Positions 15,121-23,266 of a stretch of 35,992 nt of DNA are shown here, piece after piece. A program made the translations under genes and the position numbers. The notes under the pieces were generated by a model. It worked only from the letters and a program-made list of their open reading frames with translations. It made no database searches and was not told the DNA's origin. Source of the stretch: Streptomyces sp. NRRL B-1347. Its GTDB lineage: Bacteria > Actinomycetota > Actinomycetes > Streptomycetales > Streptomycetaceae. Location: the NCBI RefSeq assembly GCF_000720325.1, contig NZ_JOJM01000076.1, positions 1 to 35,992 on the forward strand, in the 5' to 3' direction. Numbering within the stretch: position 1 is the stretch's first letter; every line of letters starts with the position of its first letter.

Positions 15121-16326
15121 TCAGCGGCCCAGGGCGCGGACCAGGTCGGCCGTCAGCTCGGGGCGGTCCGCCACGCGCTCCACACGCACGGCGTCGCAGC
15201 CCACCCACTCCGCCGCCTCCAGGAGGGCCTGAGCGACCGCGGGCACCGCCTTGGGGCCCTCCAGGGACACCTGCTTGGCGACCAGCGTGCCGCCCTCGCG
15301 CGCCGGGTCCACCCGGCCCACCAGGCGGCCGCCCGCGAGGACCGGCATCGCGAAATAGCCGTGGATGCGCTTCGGCTTCGGGACGTACGCCTCCAGGCGG
15401 TGGGTGAAGCCGAAGATCCGCTCCGTGCGGGCCCGCTCCCAGATCAGGGAGTCGAAGGGCGACAGGAGCGTCGTGCGGTGGCGGCCGCGCGGGGGCGCCG
15501 CGAGGGCCTCGGGGTCCGCCCAGGCGAGCTTGTCCCAGCCCTCGACCGTCACCGGCACCAGGCCCGAGTCCGCGACGACCGCGTCGAACTGCTCGCCCTT
15601 GAGGCGGTGGTAGTCCGCGATGTCCGCGCGCGTGCCCACGCCGAGGGCCTGGCCGGCCAGGGCGACCAGGCGGCGCAGGCACTCGCGGTCGTCCAGGTCG
15701 TCGTGGAGCAGGTCGTCGGGGATGGCGCGCTCCGCGAGGTCGTACACCCGCTTCCAGCCGCGGCGCTCCACGCACACCACCTCGCCGTGCATCAGCGCGC
15801 GCTCCACCGCGATCTTGGAGTCGGACCAGTCCCACCACTCGCCCTTGTTCTTCGCGCCGCCCAACTCGGTGGCCGTGAGCGGGCCTTCGGCGCGGAGCTG
15901 CTTGATGACCTGGTCGTACGCGCCGTTCGGGAGGTTGTGGTGCCAGTGCGGGCGGGCGCGGTAGGCGCGGCGGCGGAAGGCGAAGTGGGGCCACTCCTCG
16001 ATGGGGAGGATGCAGGCGGCGTGGGACCAGTACTCGAAGGCGTGCGGGTGCGCTGGGGACGTGCCGGGGGGCGTGGCCGTCCAGTACGCCGACTCGACCT
16101 GCTTGCGGCCCACCGCGCCCAGGCGCGCGTACGGGATCAGCTCGTGGGAGCGGGCCAGGACCGAGATCGTGTCGAGCTGTACCGCGCCCAGGTGGCGCAG
16201 GACGCCGCGGACGCCTGCCTTGCGGTCGGGGGCGCCGAGGAAGCCCTGGGCCCGCAGGGCCAGGCGGCGGGCTTCGTCGGCGGTGAGGGTGGCCTCGGGG
16301 CGCGGAGTGCGGGTGGGCTCGGTCAT
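15121..16326 (-). CDS. Winged-helix DNA glycosylase, YcaQ/AlkX-type
   Basis: This 401-residue protein belongs to the HTH_42 (AlkZ/YcaQ) superfamily of DNA glycosylases, which excise alkylated bases or unhook interstrand crosslinks. Near the N-terminus lies the catalytic-type motif Gln50-Leu51-Asp52 in HLGAVQLDTISV; a Q-x-D pair is associated with YcaQ (AlkX), whereas AlkZ has Q-x-Q. Further family features are SHELIPYARLG, FEYWSHAACILPIEEWPHFAFRR and LLSPFDSLIWERARTERIFGF. ATG 16326 is used because family similarity starts shortly after it. No ribosome-binding site is visible, but TATCGT on the minus strand lies six bases upstream (plus-strand 16333-16338), suggesting a leaderless message. 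Transcribed toward the bidirectional terminator. Confidence 0.88.
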   Translation of the reverse strand: MTEPTRTPRPEATLTADEARRLALRAQGFLGAPDRKAGVRGVLRHLGAVQLDTISVLARSHELIPYARLGAVGRKQVESAYWTATPPGTSPAHPHAFEYWSHAACILPIEEWPHFAFRRRAYRARPHWHHNLPNGAYDQVIKQLRAEGPLTATELGGAKNKGEWWDWSDSKIAVERALMHGEVVCVERRGWKRVYDLAERAIPDDLLHDDLDDRECLRRLVALAGQALGVGTRADIADYHRLKGEQFDAVVADSGLVPVTVEGWDKLAWADPEALAAPPRGRHRTTLLSPFDSLIWERARTERIFGFTHRLEAYVPKPKRIHGYFAMPVLAGGRLVGRVDPAREGGTLVAKQVSLEGPKAVPAVAQALLEAAEWVGCDAVRVERVADRPELTADLVRALGR

Positions 16327-16422
16327 GGGGGAACGATAGGGGGAGGGTCTGACACTCGGGCGCGGTCGGGCCCGCGCGGGACGCCCCGCCGCGTCCGGCA
16401 GCACGCTCCGCGCCTCTGTCCC

Positions 16423-16574
16423 CATGCGCGGACGCCTCTGCCCTCACGTGCGGACGGCCTGACGCTCACGCGCGGACGCCTCCGTCCTCACGTGCGGACG
16501 CCCTGACGCTCACGCGCGGACGCCTCCGTCCTCACGTGCGGACGCTCTGACGGTCACGCGCGGACGGCCTCCCG
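16423..16574. repeat. Imperfect 44-base tandem repeat, about 3.5 copies
   Basis: Copies start at 16423, 16467 and 16511 (each 44 bases), with a 20-base partial copy from 16555. Each copy contains CACGCGCGGACGCCTCCGTC-type and CTCACGTGCGGACG-type halves, which resemble each other, so the basic period may be about 22. Copies 2 and 3 are almost identical. The array lies between the GNAT gene and the start of the YcaQ-like gene. No coding capacity is convincing. Confidence 0.85.
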
Positions 16575-16637
16575 CGCCCGACGGCCTCCCGCGCCCGATG
16601 GGCTCAGACGCTCGACGCCCTCAGACGCCCGACGGGC
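16565..16637. repeat. Two short 17-base duplications after the 44-base array
   Basis: CGGCCTCCCGCGCCCGA occurs twice in tandem (16565-16581 and 16582-16598). A second imperfect pair, TCAGACGCTCGACGCCC and TCAGACGCCCGACGGGC, occupies 16604-16620 and 16621-16637, running into the last codons of the GNAT gene. This suggests local duplication activity at this locus. Confidence 0.75.
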
Positions 16638-17199
16638 TCGACAGGTACTGCTGGTGGGACGGCAGGCCGATGTCCGTGGGGAGGAGGGCGCCGACCCAGC
16701 AGTCGCGGAGGGTGTTCTTGTTGGGCAGGGCCGCGCGGAGGGTGCCCTCGACGGTGAAGCCCGCCTTCTCGGCGACCGCGCGGGAGCCCCGGTTGCCCAC
16801 CTCGGCGCGCCACTCCAGGCGCGTGCAGCCGAGGCGCGTGAACGCCCAGTGGGCCATCGCCCGGACGGTCTCCGTCATATAACCCTGGCCCCGGTGCTCC
16901 TTGGCGGTCCAGAAGCCGATCTCCCAGCTGCCCGCGCGCGGGTGGTGCAGGCTCGTCGCGGCCAGGAGCGGGCCGCCCTCACGGGGGCGTACGGAGAAGG
17001 TGTACTCGATGTCGTGGCGCCAGCCGTCGGGGACCATGCGGCCGGTGAAGCCCTCGGCGTCCACGCGCGCGTAGGGCGACGGAATGGTCGTCCAGCGCTG
17101 GATGTCGGGGTCCTGGCACGCCGCGTACACCTCGTCCGTGTCGGCGGACGTGAAGGTGCGCAGCAGCAGGCGTTCGGTGGTGAGGGTGACGGGCTCCAT
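16621..17199 (-). CDS. GNAT family N-acetyltransferase (RimJ/RimL-like)
   Basis: This 192-residue acetyltransferase begins VTLTTERLLLRTFTSADTDEVY and has WEIGFWTAKEHRGQGYMTE, with the acetyl-CoA pyrophosphate-binding RGQGY, then LGCTRLEWRAEVGNRGSRAVAEKAGF. This order is typical of RimJ/RimL-type enzymes acting on protein N-termini or small amines. Substrate cannot be deduced. The last five residues are encoded within a small tandem duplication, so the C-terminus may differ between strains. ATG 17199 has no obvious ribosome-binding site. It is divergent from secA with 291 bases between. Confidence 0.87.
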   Translation of the reverse strand: MEPVTLTTERLLLRTFTSADTDEVYAACQDPDIQRWTTIPSPYARVDAEGFTGRMVPDGWRHDIEYTFSVRPREGGPLLAATSLHHPRAGSWEIGFWTAKEHRGQGYMTETVRAMAHWAFTRLGCTRLEWRAEVGNRGSRAVAEKAGFTVEGTLRAALPNKNTLRDCWVGALLPTDIGLPSHQQYLSSPSGV

Positions 17200-17422
17200 C
17201 GGCCGATTCTGCGCGGGGTGCCCCGGGCGGCGCCAGCGGTTTGAGGGCTCCCGCCCGGTCCGGGGAGGCCACCGGGGCCCGGTACCGGCGCGGGCCGCGG
17301 GCGTCGCCGGAGCGATTCAGCGCTGGGCGGATCCACCGGCGGATGGTCCGGTATGCGGCACCTTCCAGGCGGCCCGAGCGTTGACGTACTGGCAGACCTC
17401 CCGGCGTGGTGGGGTCCTCGCA

Positions 17423-17428
17423 TACGAT
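17423..17428 (+). promoter_or_regulatory. Possible -10 element of the secA promoter
   Basis: TACGAT fits the TAnnnT -10 pattern and would place a start near 17435, about 55 bases before the secA GTG. A TTGACG at 17381 is too far upstream (36 bases) to be its -35, and no good -35 is seen at the correct spacing. Confidence 0.3.
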
Positions 17429-17490
17429 GGCCGTTGCCCGACGAGTACAACCGACCATGCCAGGCCCGACCGGCAAGGAGACCAACCCCC

Positions 17491-20340
17491 GTGTCCGTCC
17501 TCTCGAAGATCATGCGTGCAGGCGAAGGCAAGATCCTGCGCAAGCTGCACCGCATCGCGGACCAGGTCAACTCCATCGAGGAGGACTTCACGGTCCTCTC
17601 CGACGCCGAGCTGCGCGCGCTGACGGCGGAGTACAAGGAGCGCTACGCCGACGGCGAAACGCTCGACGACCTGCTGCCGGAGGCGTTCGCGACCGTGCGC
17701 GAGGCCGCCAAGCGAGCCCTCGGCCAGCGCCACTACGACGTGCAGATCATGGGCGGCGCCGCCCTGCACCTCGGTTATGTCGCGGAGATGAAGACCGGTG
17801 AGGGCAAGACGCTGGTCGGCACTCTGCCCGCGTATCTGAACGCGCTCTCGGGCAAGGGCGTGCACCTCATCACGGTCAACGACTACCTGGCCGAGCGCGA
17901 CTCCGAAATGATGGGCCGCGTCCACAAGTTCCTCGGCCTGACCGTCGGCTGCATCCTGGCGAACATGCCGCCCGCGCAGCGCCGCGAGATGTACAACTGC
18001 GACATCACGTACGGCACGAACAACGAATTCGGCTTCGACTACCTCCGCGACAACATGGCGTGGTCGAAGGACGAGCTGGTCCAGCGCGGCCACAACTTCG
18101 CGATCGTCGACGAGGTGGACTCGATCCTCGTCGACGAGGCGCGTACGCCGCTGATCATCTCCGGCCCCGCCGACCAGGCCACCAAGTGGTACGGCGACTT
18201 CGCCAAGCTGGTCACCCGCCTCACCAAGGGCAAGCCCGGCGAACCCCTCAAGGGCATCGAGGAGACCGGGGACTACGAGGTCGACGAGAAGAAGCGCACC
18301 GTCGGCATCCACGAGTCCGGCGTCGCCAAGGTCGAGGACTGGCTGGGCATCGACAACCTCTACGAGTCGGTGAACACCCCGCTCGTCGGCTACTTGAACA
18401 ACGCCATCAAGGCCAAGGAACTGTTCAAGAAGGACAAGGACTACGTCGTCATCGACGGCGAAGTCATGATCGTCGACGAGCACACCGGCCGTATCCTCGC
18501 CGGCCGCCGCTACAACGAGGGCATGCACCAGGCGATCGAGGCGAAGGAAGGGGTGGACATCAAGGACGAGAACCAGACCCTCGCCACGATCACCCTGCAG
18601 AACTTCTTCCGCCTCTACAAGCGCAAGGACCACGAGGGCAAGGAAGTCCCCGGCCTCTCCGGCATGACCGGTACGGCCATGACCGAGGCCGCCGAGTTCC
18701 ACCAGATCTACAAGCTCGGCGTCGTCCCGATCCCGACGAACCGGCCGATGGTCCGCAAGGACCAGTCCGACCTGATCTACCGCACCGAGGTCGCCAAGTT
18801 CGCCGCCGTCGTCGACGACATCGCGGAGAAGCACGACAAGGGGCAGCCGATCCTCGTCGGCACGACGTCGGTCGAGAAGTCCGAGTACCTCTCGCAGCAG
18901 CTGTCCAAGCGCGGCGTCCAGCACGAGGTGCTCAACGCCAAGCAGCACGACCGGGAGGCGACGATCGTCGCCCAGGCCGGCCGCAAGGGCGCCGTGACCG
19001 TGGCCACGAACATGGCCGGTCGTGGTACGGACATCAAGCTCGGCGGCAACCCCGAGGACCTCGCCGAGGCCGAGCTGCGCCAGCAGGGCCTCGACCCCGA
19101 GGAGCACATCGAGGAGTGGGCGCACGCGCTGCCCGCCGCCCTGGAGCGGGCCGAGCAGGCGGTCAAGGCCGAGTTCGAAGAGGTCAAGGCCCTCGGCGGG
19201 CTCTACGTCCTCGGCACCGAGCGGCACGAGTCGCGCCGCATCGACAACCAGCTGCGCGGTCGCTCCGGCCGTCAGGGCGACCCCGGTGAGTCGCGCTTCT
19301 ACCTCTCGCTCGGCGACGACCTCATGCGCCTGTTCAAGGCTCAGATGGTCGAGCGCGTGATGTCCATGGCGAACGTGCCGGACGACGTGCCGATCGAGAA
19401 CAAGATGGTCACGCGCGCCATCGCCTCCGCCCAGTCGCAGGTCGAGCAGCAGAACTTCGAGACGCGTAAGAACGTCCTCAAGTACGACGAGGTCCTCAAC
19501 CGCCAGCGCGAGGTCATCTACGGCGAGCGCCGCCGCGTCCTGGAGGGCGAGGACCTGCACGAGCAGGTCCAGCACTTCATGGACGACACCATCGACGCGT
19601 ACGTCGCGGCGGAGAGCGCCGAGGGCTTCGCGGAGGAGTGGGACCTCGACCGCCTCTGGGGCGCCTTCAAGCAGCTGTACCCGGTGAAGGTCACCATCGA
19701 GGAGCTCGAGGACGAGGTCGGCGACCGCGCCGGCCTGACCGCCGAGTTCATCTCGGACGCCATCAAGGAAGACATCCGCCAGCAGTACGAGTCCCGCGAG
19801 ACGCAGCTCGGCTCCGAGATCATGCGGGAGCTGGAGCGCCGCGTGGTCCTGTCGGTCCTCGACCGCAAGTGGCGCGAGCACCTCTACGAGATGGACTACC
19901 TCCAGGAGGGCATCGGCCTCCGCGCCATGGCGCAGAAGGACCCGCTGGTCGAGTACCAGCGCGAGGGCTTCGACATGTTCAACGCCATGATGGACGGCAT
20001 CAAGGAGGAGTCCGTCGGCTATCTGTTCAACCTGGAGGTCCAGGTCGAGCAGCAGGTCGAGGAGGTCCCCGTGGCCGACGCCGCGCCGTCCCTGACGAAG
20101 GACGGCGCGCAGGACGCGGTTCCGGCCGGCGCCCCCCGCCCGGAGATCCGCGCCAAGGGCCTGGACGCCCCGCAGCGCCCCGACCGCCTGCACTTCCAGG
20201 CGCCGAACGCCGAGGGCGGTGTCGACGAGGGCGACTTCACGACCTCCGGCGAGCCCGCGGGCACGTCCGCGTCCGGTGACGGCATGACGCGCGCGGAGCG
20301 CCGCAAGGCCCAGAAGGGCGGACGGCGCCGCAAGAAGTAG
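17491..20340 (+). CDS. secA: Preprotein translocase ATPase SecA
   Basis: This 949-residue motor ATPase drives proteins through the SecYEG channel. It has Walker [12 protein letters not shown] (100-110), DEVD box [14 protein letters not shown] (205-218), the pre-protein crosslinking region, the second nucleotide domain with [13 protein letters not shown] and [14 protein letters not shown], and the [20 protein letters not shown] signature. The helical scaffold and wing follow. The C-terminal tail is acidic then strongly basic ([16 protein letters not shown]) and lacks the cysteine-rich zinc motif found in many SecA proteins, as usual in actinobacteria. GTG 17491 has AAGGAG ten bases upstream and begins [15 protein letters not shown], the normal start. 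Single-gene unit closed by a hairpin. Confidence 0.98.
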   Translation: MSVLSKIMRAGEGKILRKLHRIADQVNSIEEDFTVLSDAELRALTAEYKERYADGETLDDLLPEAFATVREAAKRALGQRHYDVQIMGGAALHLGYVAEMKTGEGKTLVGTLPAYLNALSGKGVHLITVNDYLAERDSEMMGRVHKFLGLTVGCILANMPPAQRREMYNCDITYGTNNEFGFDYLRDNMAWSKDELVQRGHNFAIVDEVDSILVDEARTPLIISGPADQATKWYGDFAKLVTRLTKGKPGEPLKGIEETGDYEVDEKKRTVGIHESGVAKVEDWLGIDNLYESVNTPLVGYLNNAIKAKELFKKDKDYVVIDGEVMIVDEHTGRILAGRRYNEGMHQAIEAKEGVDIKDENQTLATITLQNFFRLYKRKDHEGKEVPGLSGMTGTAMTEAAEFHQIYKLGVVPIPTNRPMVRKDQSDLIYRTEVAKFAAVVDDIAEKHDKGQPILVGTTSVEKSEYLSQQLSKRGVQHEVLNAKQHDREATIVAQAGRKGAVTVATNMAGRGTDIKLGGNPEDLAEAELRQQGLDPEEHIEEWAHALPAALERAEQAVKAEFEEVKALGGLYVLGTERHESRRIDNQLRGRSGRQGDPGESRFYLSLGDDLMRLFKAQMVERVMSMANVPDDVPIENKMVTRAIASAQSQVEQQNFETRKNVLKYDEVLNRQREVIYGERRRVLEGEDLHEQVQHFMDDTIDAYVAAESAEGFAEEWDLDRLWGAFKQLYPVKVTIEELEDEVGDRAGLTAEFISDAIKEDIRQQYESRETQLGSEIMRELERRVVLSVLDRKWREHLYEMDYLQEGIGLRAMAQKDPLVEYQREGFDMFNAMMDGIKEESVGYLFNLEVQVEQQVEEVPVADAAPSLTKDGAQDAVPAGAPRPEIRAKGLDAPQRPDRLHFQAPNAEGGVDEGDFTTSGEPAGTSASGDGMTRAERRKAQKGGRRRKK

Positions 20341-20370
20341 CCGCCGAGCGCTTCGGGCGCGAACCGAGTG

Positions 20371-20400
20371 GGGCCGGGTGCCGGTGGGCGCCCGGCCCTT
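20371..20400 (+). terminator. Terminator after secA
   Basis: GGGCCGGG (20371-20378) pairs with CCCGGCCC (20391-20398), with extra inner G-C pairs in the loop and TT immediately after. It lies 30 bases downstream of the secA stop, between secA and the convergent Rv3235-family gene. Confidence 0.75.
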
Positions 20401-20450
20401 CGGCGTTCCCTGACGCTCCCCGGCCTGGCACTCCCCGGCGCTCGCTGGGC

Positions 20451-20966
20451 TCACGCCTGGTGCCGTACGCCGCTGTCGACCTCCACGGCGGTGCAGCGCC
20501 AGCGTTCGTCGTCGCCCCGGTGCAGGCGGAACGCCAGGGCGCGCAGCGCCGGGCCCGCGCCGACGCGGGCGAAGACCTCGTAGACGCCGGGCCGCACCTC
20601 GTAGTGGCCGACGCGTCGCACGGCGGGCCGGTGGCCGCCCACGGAGCGCAGCGGCAGCAGCTCGGCGAGCCGGACCAGGTCGTCGTAGGCGGTGTGGGCG
20701 ACGTGCCGTGCCACCGCGTGGACCGGGCGCTGGCCGCTGAGCACCAGTAACAGCAGCTCCGTGAAGAGCTCGGCCGGGTGCGGCGGAGGCTGCGCGGGCA
20801 CGCGGTGCGAACGGGAGCCGGGGCGGCGCGGGTCGGGGCGGCCGGGCGGACGGCCCGCCGGTGGCCGGGACGCGGCCGGACGGGTGCCCGCCGGGCGGCG
20901 GGGACGGGTCATGACCTTCGGCATGCCGGGGGCGGCTGTCGGCGGCGGTGTGGGGGACTGGGGCAC
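20451..20966 (-). CDS. Rv3235 family conserved protein
   Basis: This 171-residue protein has a Pro/Arg-rich, probably disordered N-terminus (1-65). The conserved domain runs AELFTELLLLVLSGQRPVHAVARHVAHTAYDDLVRLAEL, then GVYEVFARVGAGPALRALAFRLHRGDDERWRCTAVEV. Rv3235-type proteins lie near secA in many actinobacteria; function is unknown, and some describe a SecA-related or alanine/arginine-rich protein. GTG 20966 is chosen since GGAGG lies six bases upstream; ATG 20924 and ATG 20912 lack such a site. It converges on secA. Confidence 0.85.
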   Translation of the reverse strand: MPQSPTPPPTAAPGMPKVMTRPRRPAGTRPAASRPPAGRPPGRPDPRRPGSRSHRVPAQPPPHPAELFTELLLLVLSGQRPVHAVARHVAHTAYDDLVRLAELLPLRSVGGHRPAVRRVGHYEVRPGVYEVFARVGAGPALRALAFRLHRGDDERWRCTAVEVDSGVRHQA

Positions 20967-21302
20967 GGCGGGGCCTCCGTAAGGGCGCGGGCGGACGGGA
21001 GCGGCCCCCGGGACGCACGACCAGGAGTCGGGATACCGAGGGGTAACTTCACTCGGACCTTGTACGGCGGCGGAGGCGGCCGTGGCAACGCTCCCGAGGG
21101 GGCGCCGGGCCCGGCCGGGCGATTCGCTCATCAGGGTGAGCGCAGGGGGTCGCGGCCCCGTGGCCACGGGGCCGGTCCGGGTGAAGCGCCGGACGGCGGT
21201 GGACGCCGCGACGGGCTCGGGCAGCACCTCGAAGGGGGACCCGCGCACGTATCCTGAAGGCCCCTGCCGGGAGCCTTCGGCGACTACGAAAGCGGCCAAG
21301 CC
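20967..21302. other. Divergent intergenic region with 22-base palindrome
   Basis: These 336 bases between the Rv3235-family gene and the DUF6912-like gene hold no convincing gene. A perfect 22-base palindrome (21153-21174; half-site CGGCCCCGTGG) could be a regulator site or a stem. A -10-like TATCCT at 21250-21255 may serve the plus-strand gene. No clear -35 is visible. Confidence 0.5.
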
Positions 21303-21818
21303 ATGCGCGTGTACGTACCCCTGACACTGCCCCGTCTCGCGCAGGCGCACGAGGCGGGCGAGGTGGGTCCCGGGCCGCTGACCGCGTACGCCGTGACGCC
21401 CGCGCTGCGCGAGTGGTACGTCTCCGACGACATCGAGGAGCTGGAGTACGCGGCCCTCAACCGGGCGGCGCTCGCCTCGCTGCGGCTGCTCGCGGGGGAG
21501 CCCGGCACCGCGCGGCGCCGGGTCGTCCTCGCGGCGGACGTGCCGGACGGCGCCGCCGTGGCCGACCCCGACCGGGGCCTGGACGCGGGGGCGCTCGGCG
21601 AGGTGCGGATCGCGGGCGCGCTGCCGCTGGCCAAGGCGGCGGCCGTGCACGTGGACGCGGACGACGCCGACGGGGACGTCTCGGCCGCGGCGGACGCGCT
21701 GGGCGCCGCGGACCAGGGCGACGACGACGCGCAGTTCGTCGTGGACGGCGCGGAGGACCACGAGCTGCTCTGGTACGCGACGCAGGAGATCCCGAACCTG
21801 GTCGGCCCTGCCGCCTAG
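21303..21818 (+). CDS. Conserved actinobacterial protein, probably DUF6912 family
   Basis: This 171-residue cytoplasmic protein begins MRVYVPLTLPRLAQAHEAGEV and continues with LTAYAVTPALREWYVSDDIEELEYAAL, both of which I recognise as conserved in actinobacterial homologues. I believe these are now classed as DUF6912. The C-terminal half is very acidic (for example DADDADGD and DQGDDDAQF). There is no signal peptide, membrane segment or known catalytic motif, so no function is proposed. ATG 21303 is preceded only by a weak ribosome-binding site. It precedes a HAD-like gene that probably has its own promoter. Confidence 0.8.
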   Translation: MRVYVPLTLPRLAQAHEAGEVGPGPLTAYAVTPALREWYVSDDIEELEYAALNRAALASLRLLAGEPGTARRRVVLAADVPDGAAVADPDRGLDAGALGEVRIAGALPLAKAAAVHVDADDADGDVSAAADALGAADQGDDDAQFVVDGAEDHELLWYATQEIPNLVGPAA

Positions 21819-21876
21819 CGGGGCCGCCGCCCGGGCCCCAGGGGGCCGTGGGGGCGGTGCTGTCAGTGGGGCCGGG

Positions 21877-21882
21877 TACGGT
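21877..21882 (+). promoter_or_regulatory. -10 element of a leaderless HAD-gene promoter
   Basis: TACGGT lies seven bases before ATG 21890, the spacing expected when transcription starts at the start codon. There is no ribosome-binding site before this ATG, which supports a leaderless message. The -35 is not clear. Confidence 0.4.
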
Positions 21883-21889
21883 TTCGTGC

Positions 21890-22567
21890 ATGGGGAAGCT
21901 GCAGCGCGGGACGGCCGGGGCCCACATCGTCTGGGACTGGAACGGCACACTTCTGCACGACATCCACGCCGTGATCGACGCGACGAACGCGTCGTTCGTC
22001 GAGATAGGCCTGGAGCCGATCACCCTTGAGCGGTATCGCGAGCTGTACTGCGTGCCGGTGCCGCGGTTCTACGAGCGGCTGATGGGGCGGCTGCCCACGG
22101 AGGCCGAGTGGCTGATGATGGACGCCGTCTTCCACAAGCACTACGGGGCGCGGGTGGACGCGTGCGCCCTCGCCGAGGGCGCGGCGGAGCTGCTCGCCAC
22201 GCGGCAGGCCGCGGGGCGGACGCAGTCCCTGCTGTCGCTCGCGCCGCACGAGCAGCTGGTGCCGCTGGTGCGCAGGCACGGGATCGCCGAGCGGTTCGTG
22301 CGGATCGACGGGCGTACGGACGGCTCGCACACGGGCAAGGCCGAGCGGATGGTGCGGCACCTCGCGGCGCTCGACGGGGTCGACGCGGCGCGGATCGTCG
22401 TGATCGGGGACGCGGTGGACGACGCGGTCGCCGCGGCGCACGTGGGGGCGCGGGCCGTGCTGTACACCGGGGGGTCGCACAGCCGGGGCAGCCTCGAGGT
22501 CGCCGGGGTGCCCGTCGTGGACTCCCTCGGCGAGGCCGTGGAGCTCGCGGAGAGCCTGGTGGCATAG
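21890..22567 (+). CDS. HAD family hydrolase (phosphatase-like)
   Basis: This 225-residue protein has the HAD fold. Motif I is DWNGTLLHD with nucleophile Asp16; motif II is in LLSLAPHEQ; a motif III lysine may lie in HTGKAERM; motif IV is VVIGDAVDDAVAA. A helical cap lies between motifs I and II (about residues 30-90). It resembles phosphoglycolate-phosphatase-like members. The second acidic residue of motif I, normally Asp two positions after the nucleophile, is Asn18, which should affect acid-base catalysis. The substrate is unknown. The likely leaderless start suggests that it is expressed independently of the upstream gene. Confidence 0.85.
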   Translation: MGKLQRGTAGAHIVWDWNGTLLHDIHAVIDATNASFVEIGLEPITLERYRELYCVPVPRFYERLMGRLPTEAEWLMMDAVFHKHYGARVDACALAEGAAELLATRQAAGRTQSLLSLAPHEQLVPLVRRHGIAERFVRIDGRTDGSHTGKAERMVRHLAALDGVDAARIVVIGDAVDDAVAAAHVGARAVLYTGGSHSRGSLEVAGVPVVDSLGEAVELAESLVA

Positions 22568-22571
22568 CCCC

Positions 22572-22603
22572 AGGCCCTCAGGCCCTCAGGCCCTCAGGCC
22601 CTC
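22572..22603. repeat. Four tandem copies of 8-base AGGCCCTC
   Basis: AGGCCCTC is repeated exactly four times, followed by a degenerate C-rich continuation (CAGGCCCCC-type units) to about 22660. It lies in the 132-base gap between the convergent HAD and DJ-1/PfpI genes. No hairpin terminator is obvious in this gap. Confidence 0.8.
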
Positions 22604-22699
22604 AGACCCCCAGGCCCCCAGGCCCCCGGCCCCAGACCCCCAGGCCTCAGGCTCCCAAGCCCAGCCTCAGCCTCGCGGCGCCCCCGCGGAGCGGCGGAC

Positions 22700-23266
22700 C
22701 TACGTCACCGGAGCCTTCGCCCTCAGGACCGTGAGGAACTCGCGCATCCAGCGCGAGTGGTCCGGCCACGCCCGCGCCGAGACCAGCGTGCCGTCGACGA
22801 CCGCCTCCGCGTCCTGGAAGGTGGCCCCGGCGGTCTGCATGTCGATCTCCAGGGCCGGATAGGCCGTGACGCGGCGGCCCGCGAGGCCGCCGACGGCGGC
22901 GGTCAGCAAGGGGCCGTGGCAGATCTGCGCCACCGGCTTGTCCGCGTCGAAGAAGGCCTTGAGGATCTTGCGGAGCTCGGGGTCGCCGCGCAGGTACTCG
23001 GGCGCCCGCCCGCCGGGGACCACGAGGGCGACGTACTGCCCGGGGTCGACCTCCGCGAAGGCCAGGTCGGCGGGCCAGGTGTAGCCGGGCTTCTCGGTGT
23101 AGGTGTCGAAGCCCGGCTCGAAGTCGTGCACGACGAACTGGAGCTTCTTGCGGGACGGGGCGGCGATGTGGACGTCGTACCCCTCCTCGCGCAGTCGCTG
23201 GTACGGGTAGAGGACCTCCAGTGACTCCGCCGCGTCACCGGTGACGATCAGGATCTTGGCTGCCAT
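22700..23266 (-). CDS. DJ-1/PfpI family protein
   Basis: This 188-residue protein of the class I glutamine amidotransferase-like superfamily contains AKILIVTGDAAESLEVLYPYQRL at the N-terminus and the nucleophile elbow AQICHGP, with Cys116 followed by His117 as in PfpI-type proteins. The DJ-1/PfpI family includes intracellular proteases, deglycases/glyoxalases and chaperones, so specific activity cannot be assigned. ATG 23266 has AGGGAG eight bases upstream. It is divergent from the large glutamate dehydrogenase gene; a functional link is not evident. Confidence 0.9.
   Translation of the reverse strand: MAAKILIVTGDAAESLEVLYPYQRLREEGYDVHIAAPSRKKLQFVVHDFEPGFDTYTEKPGYTWPADLAFAEVDPGQYVALVVPGGRAPEYLRGDPELRKILKAFFDADKPVAQICHGPLLTAAVGGLAGRRVTAYPALEIDMQTAGATFQDAEAVVDGTLVSARAWPDHSRWMREFLTVLRAKAPVT

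Noticed and set aside
16423..16574. CRISPR array
   Set aside because: The 44-base units are directly contiguous with no unique spacers and there are no cas genes.
17381..17386. TTGACG as -35 of secA
   Set aside because: No -10-like hexamer at 16-19 bases downstream; the nearest TACGAT is 36 bases away.
20912..20924. ATG starts for the Rv3235-family protein
   Set aside because: Neither ATG has a ribosome-binding site, whereas GTG 20966 has GGAGG at good distance.
17317..21018. Long minus-strand open frame across secA
   Set aside because: It is the complement of the highly conserved secA; the predicted protein is low-complexity and crosses several intergenic regions.
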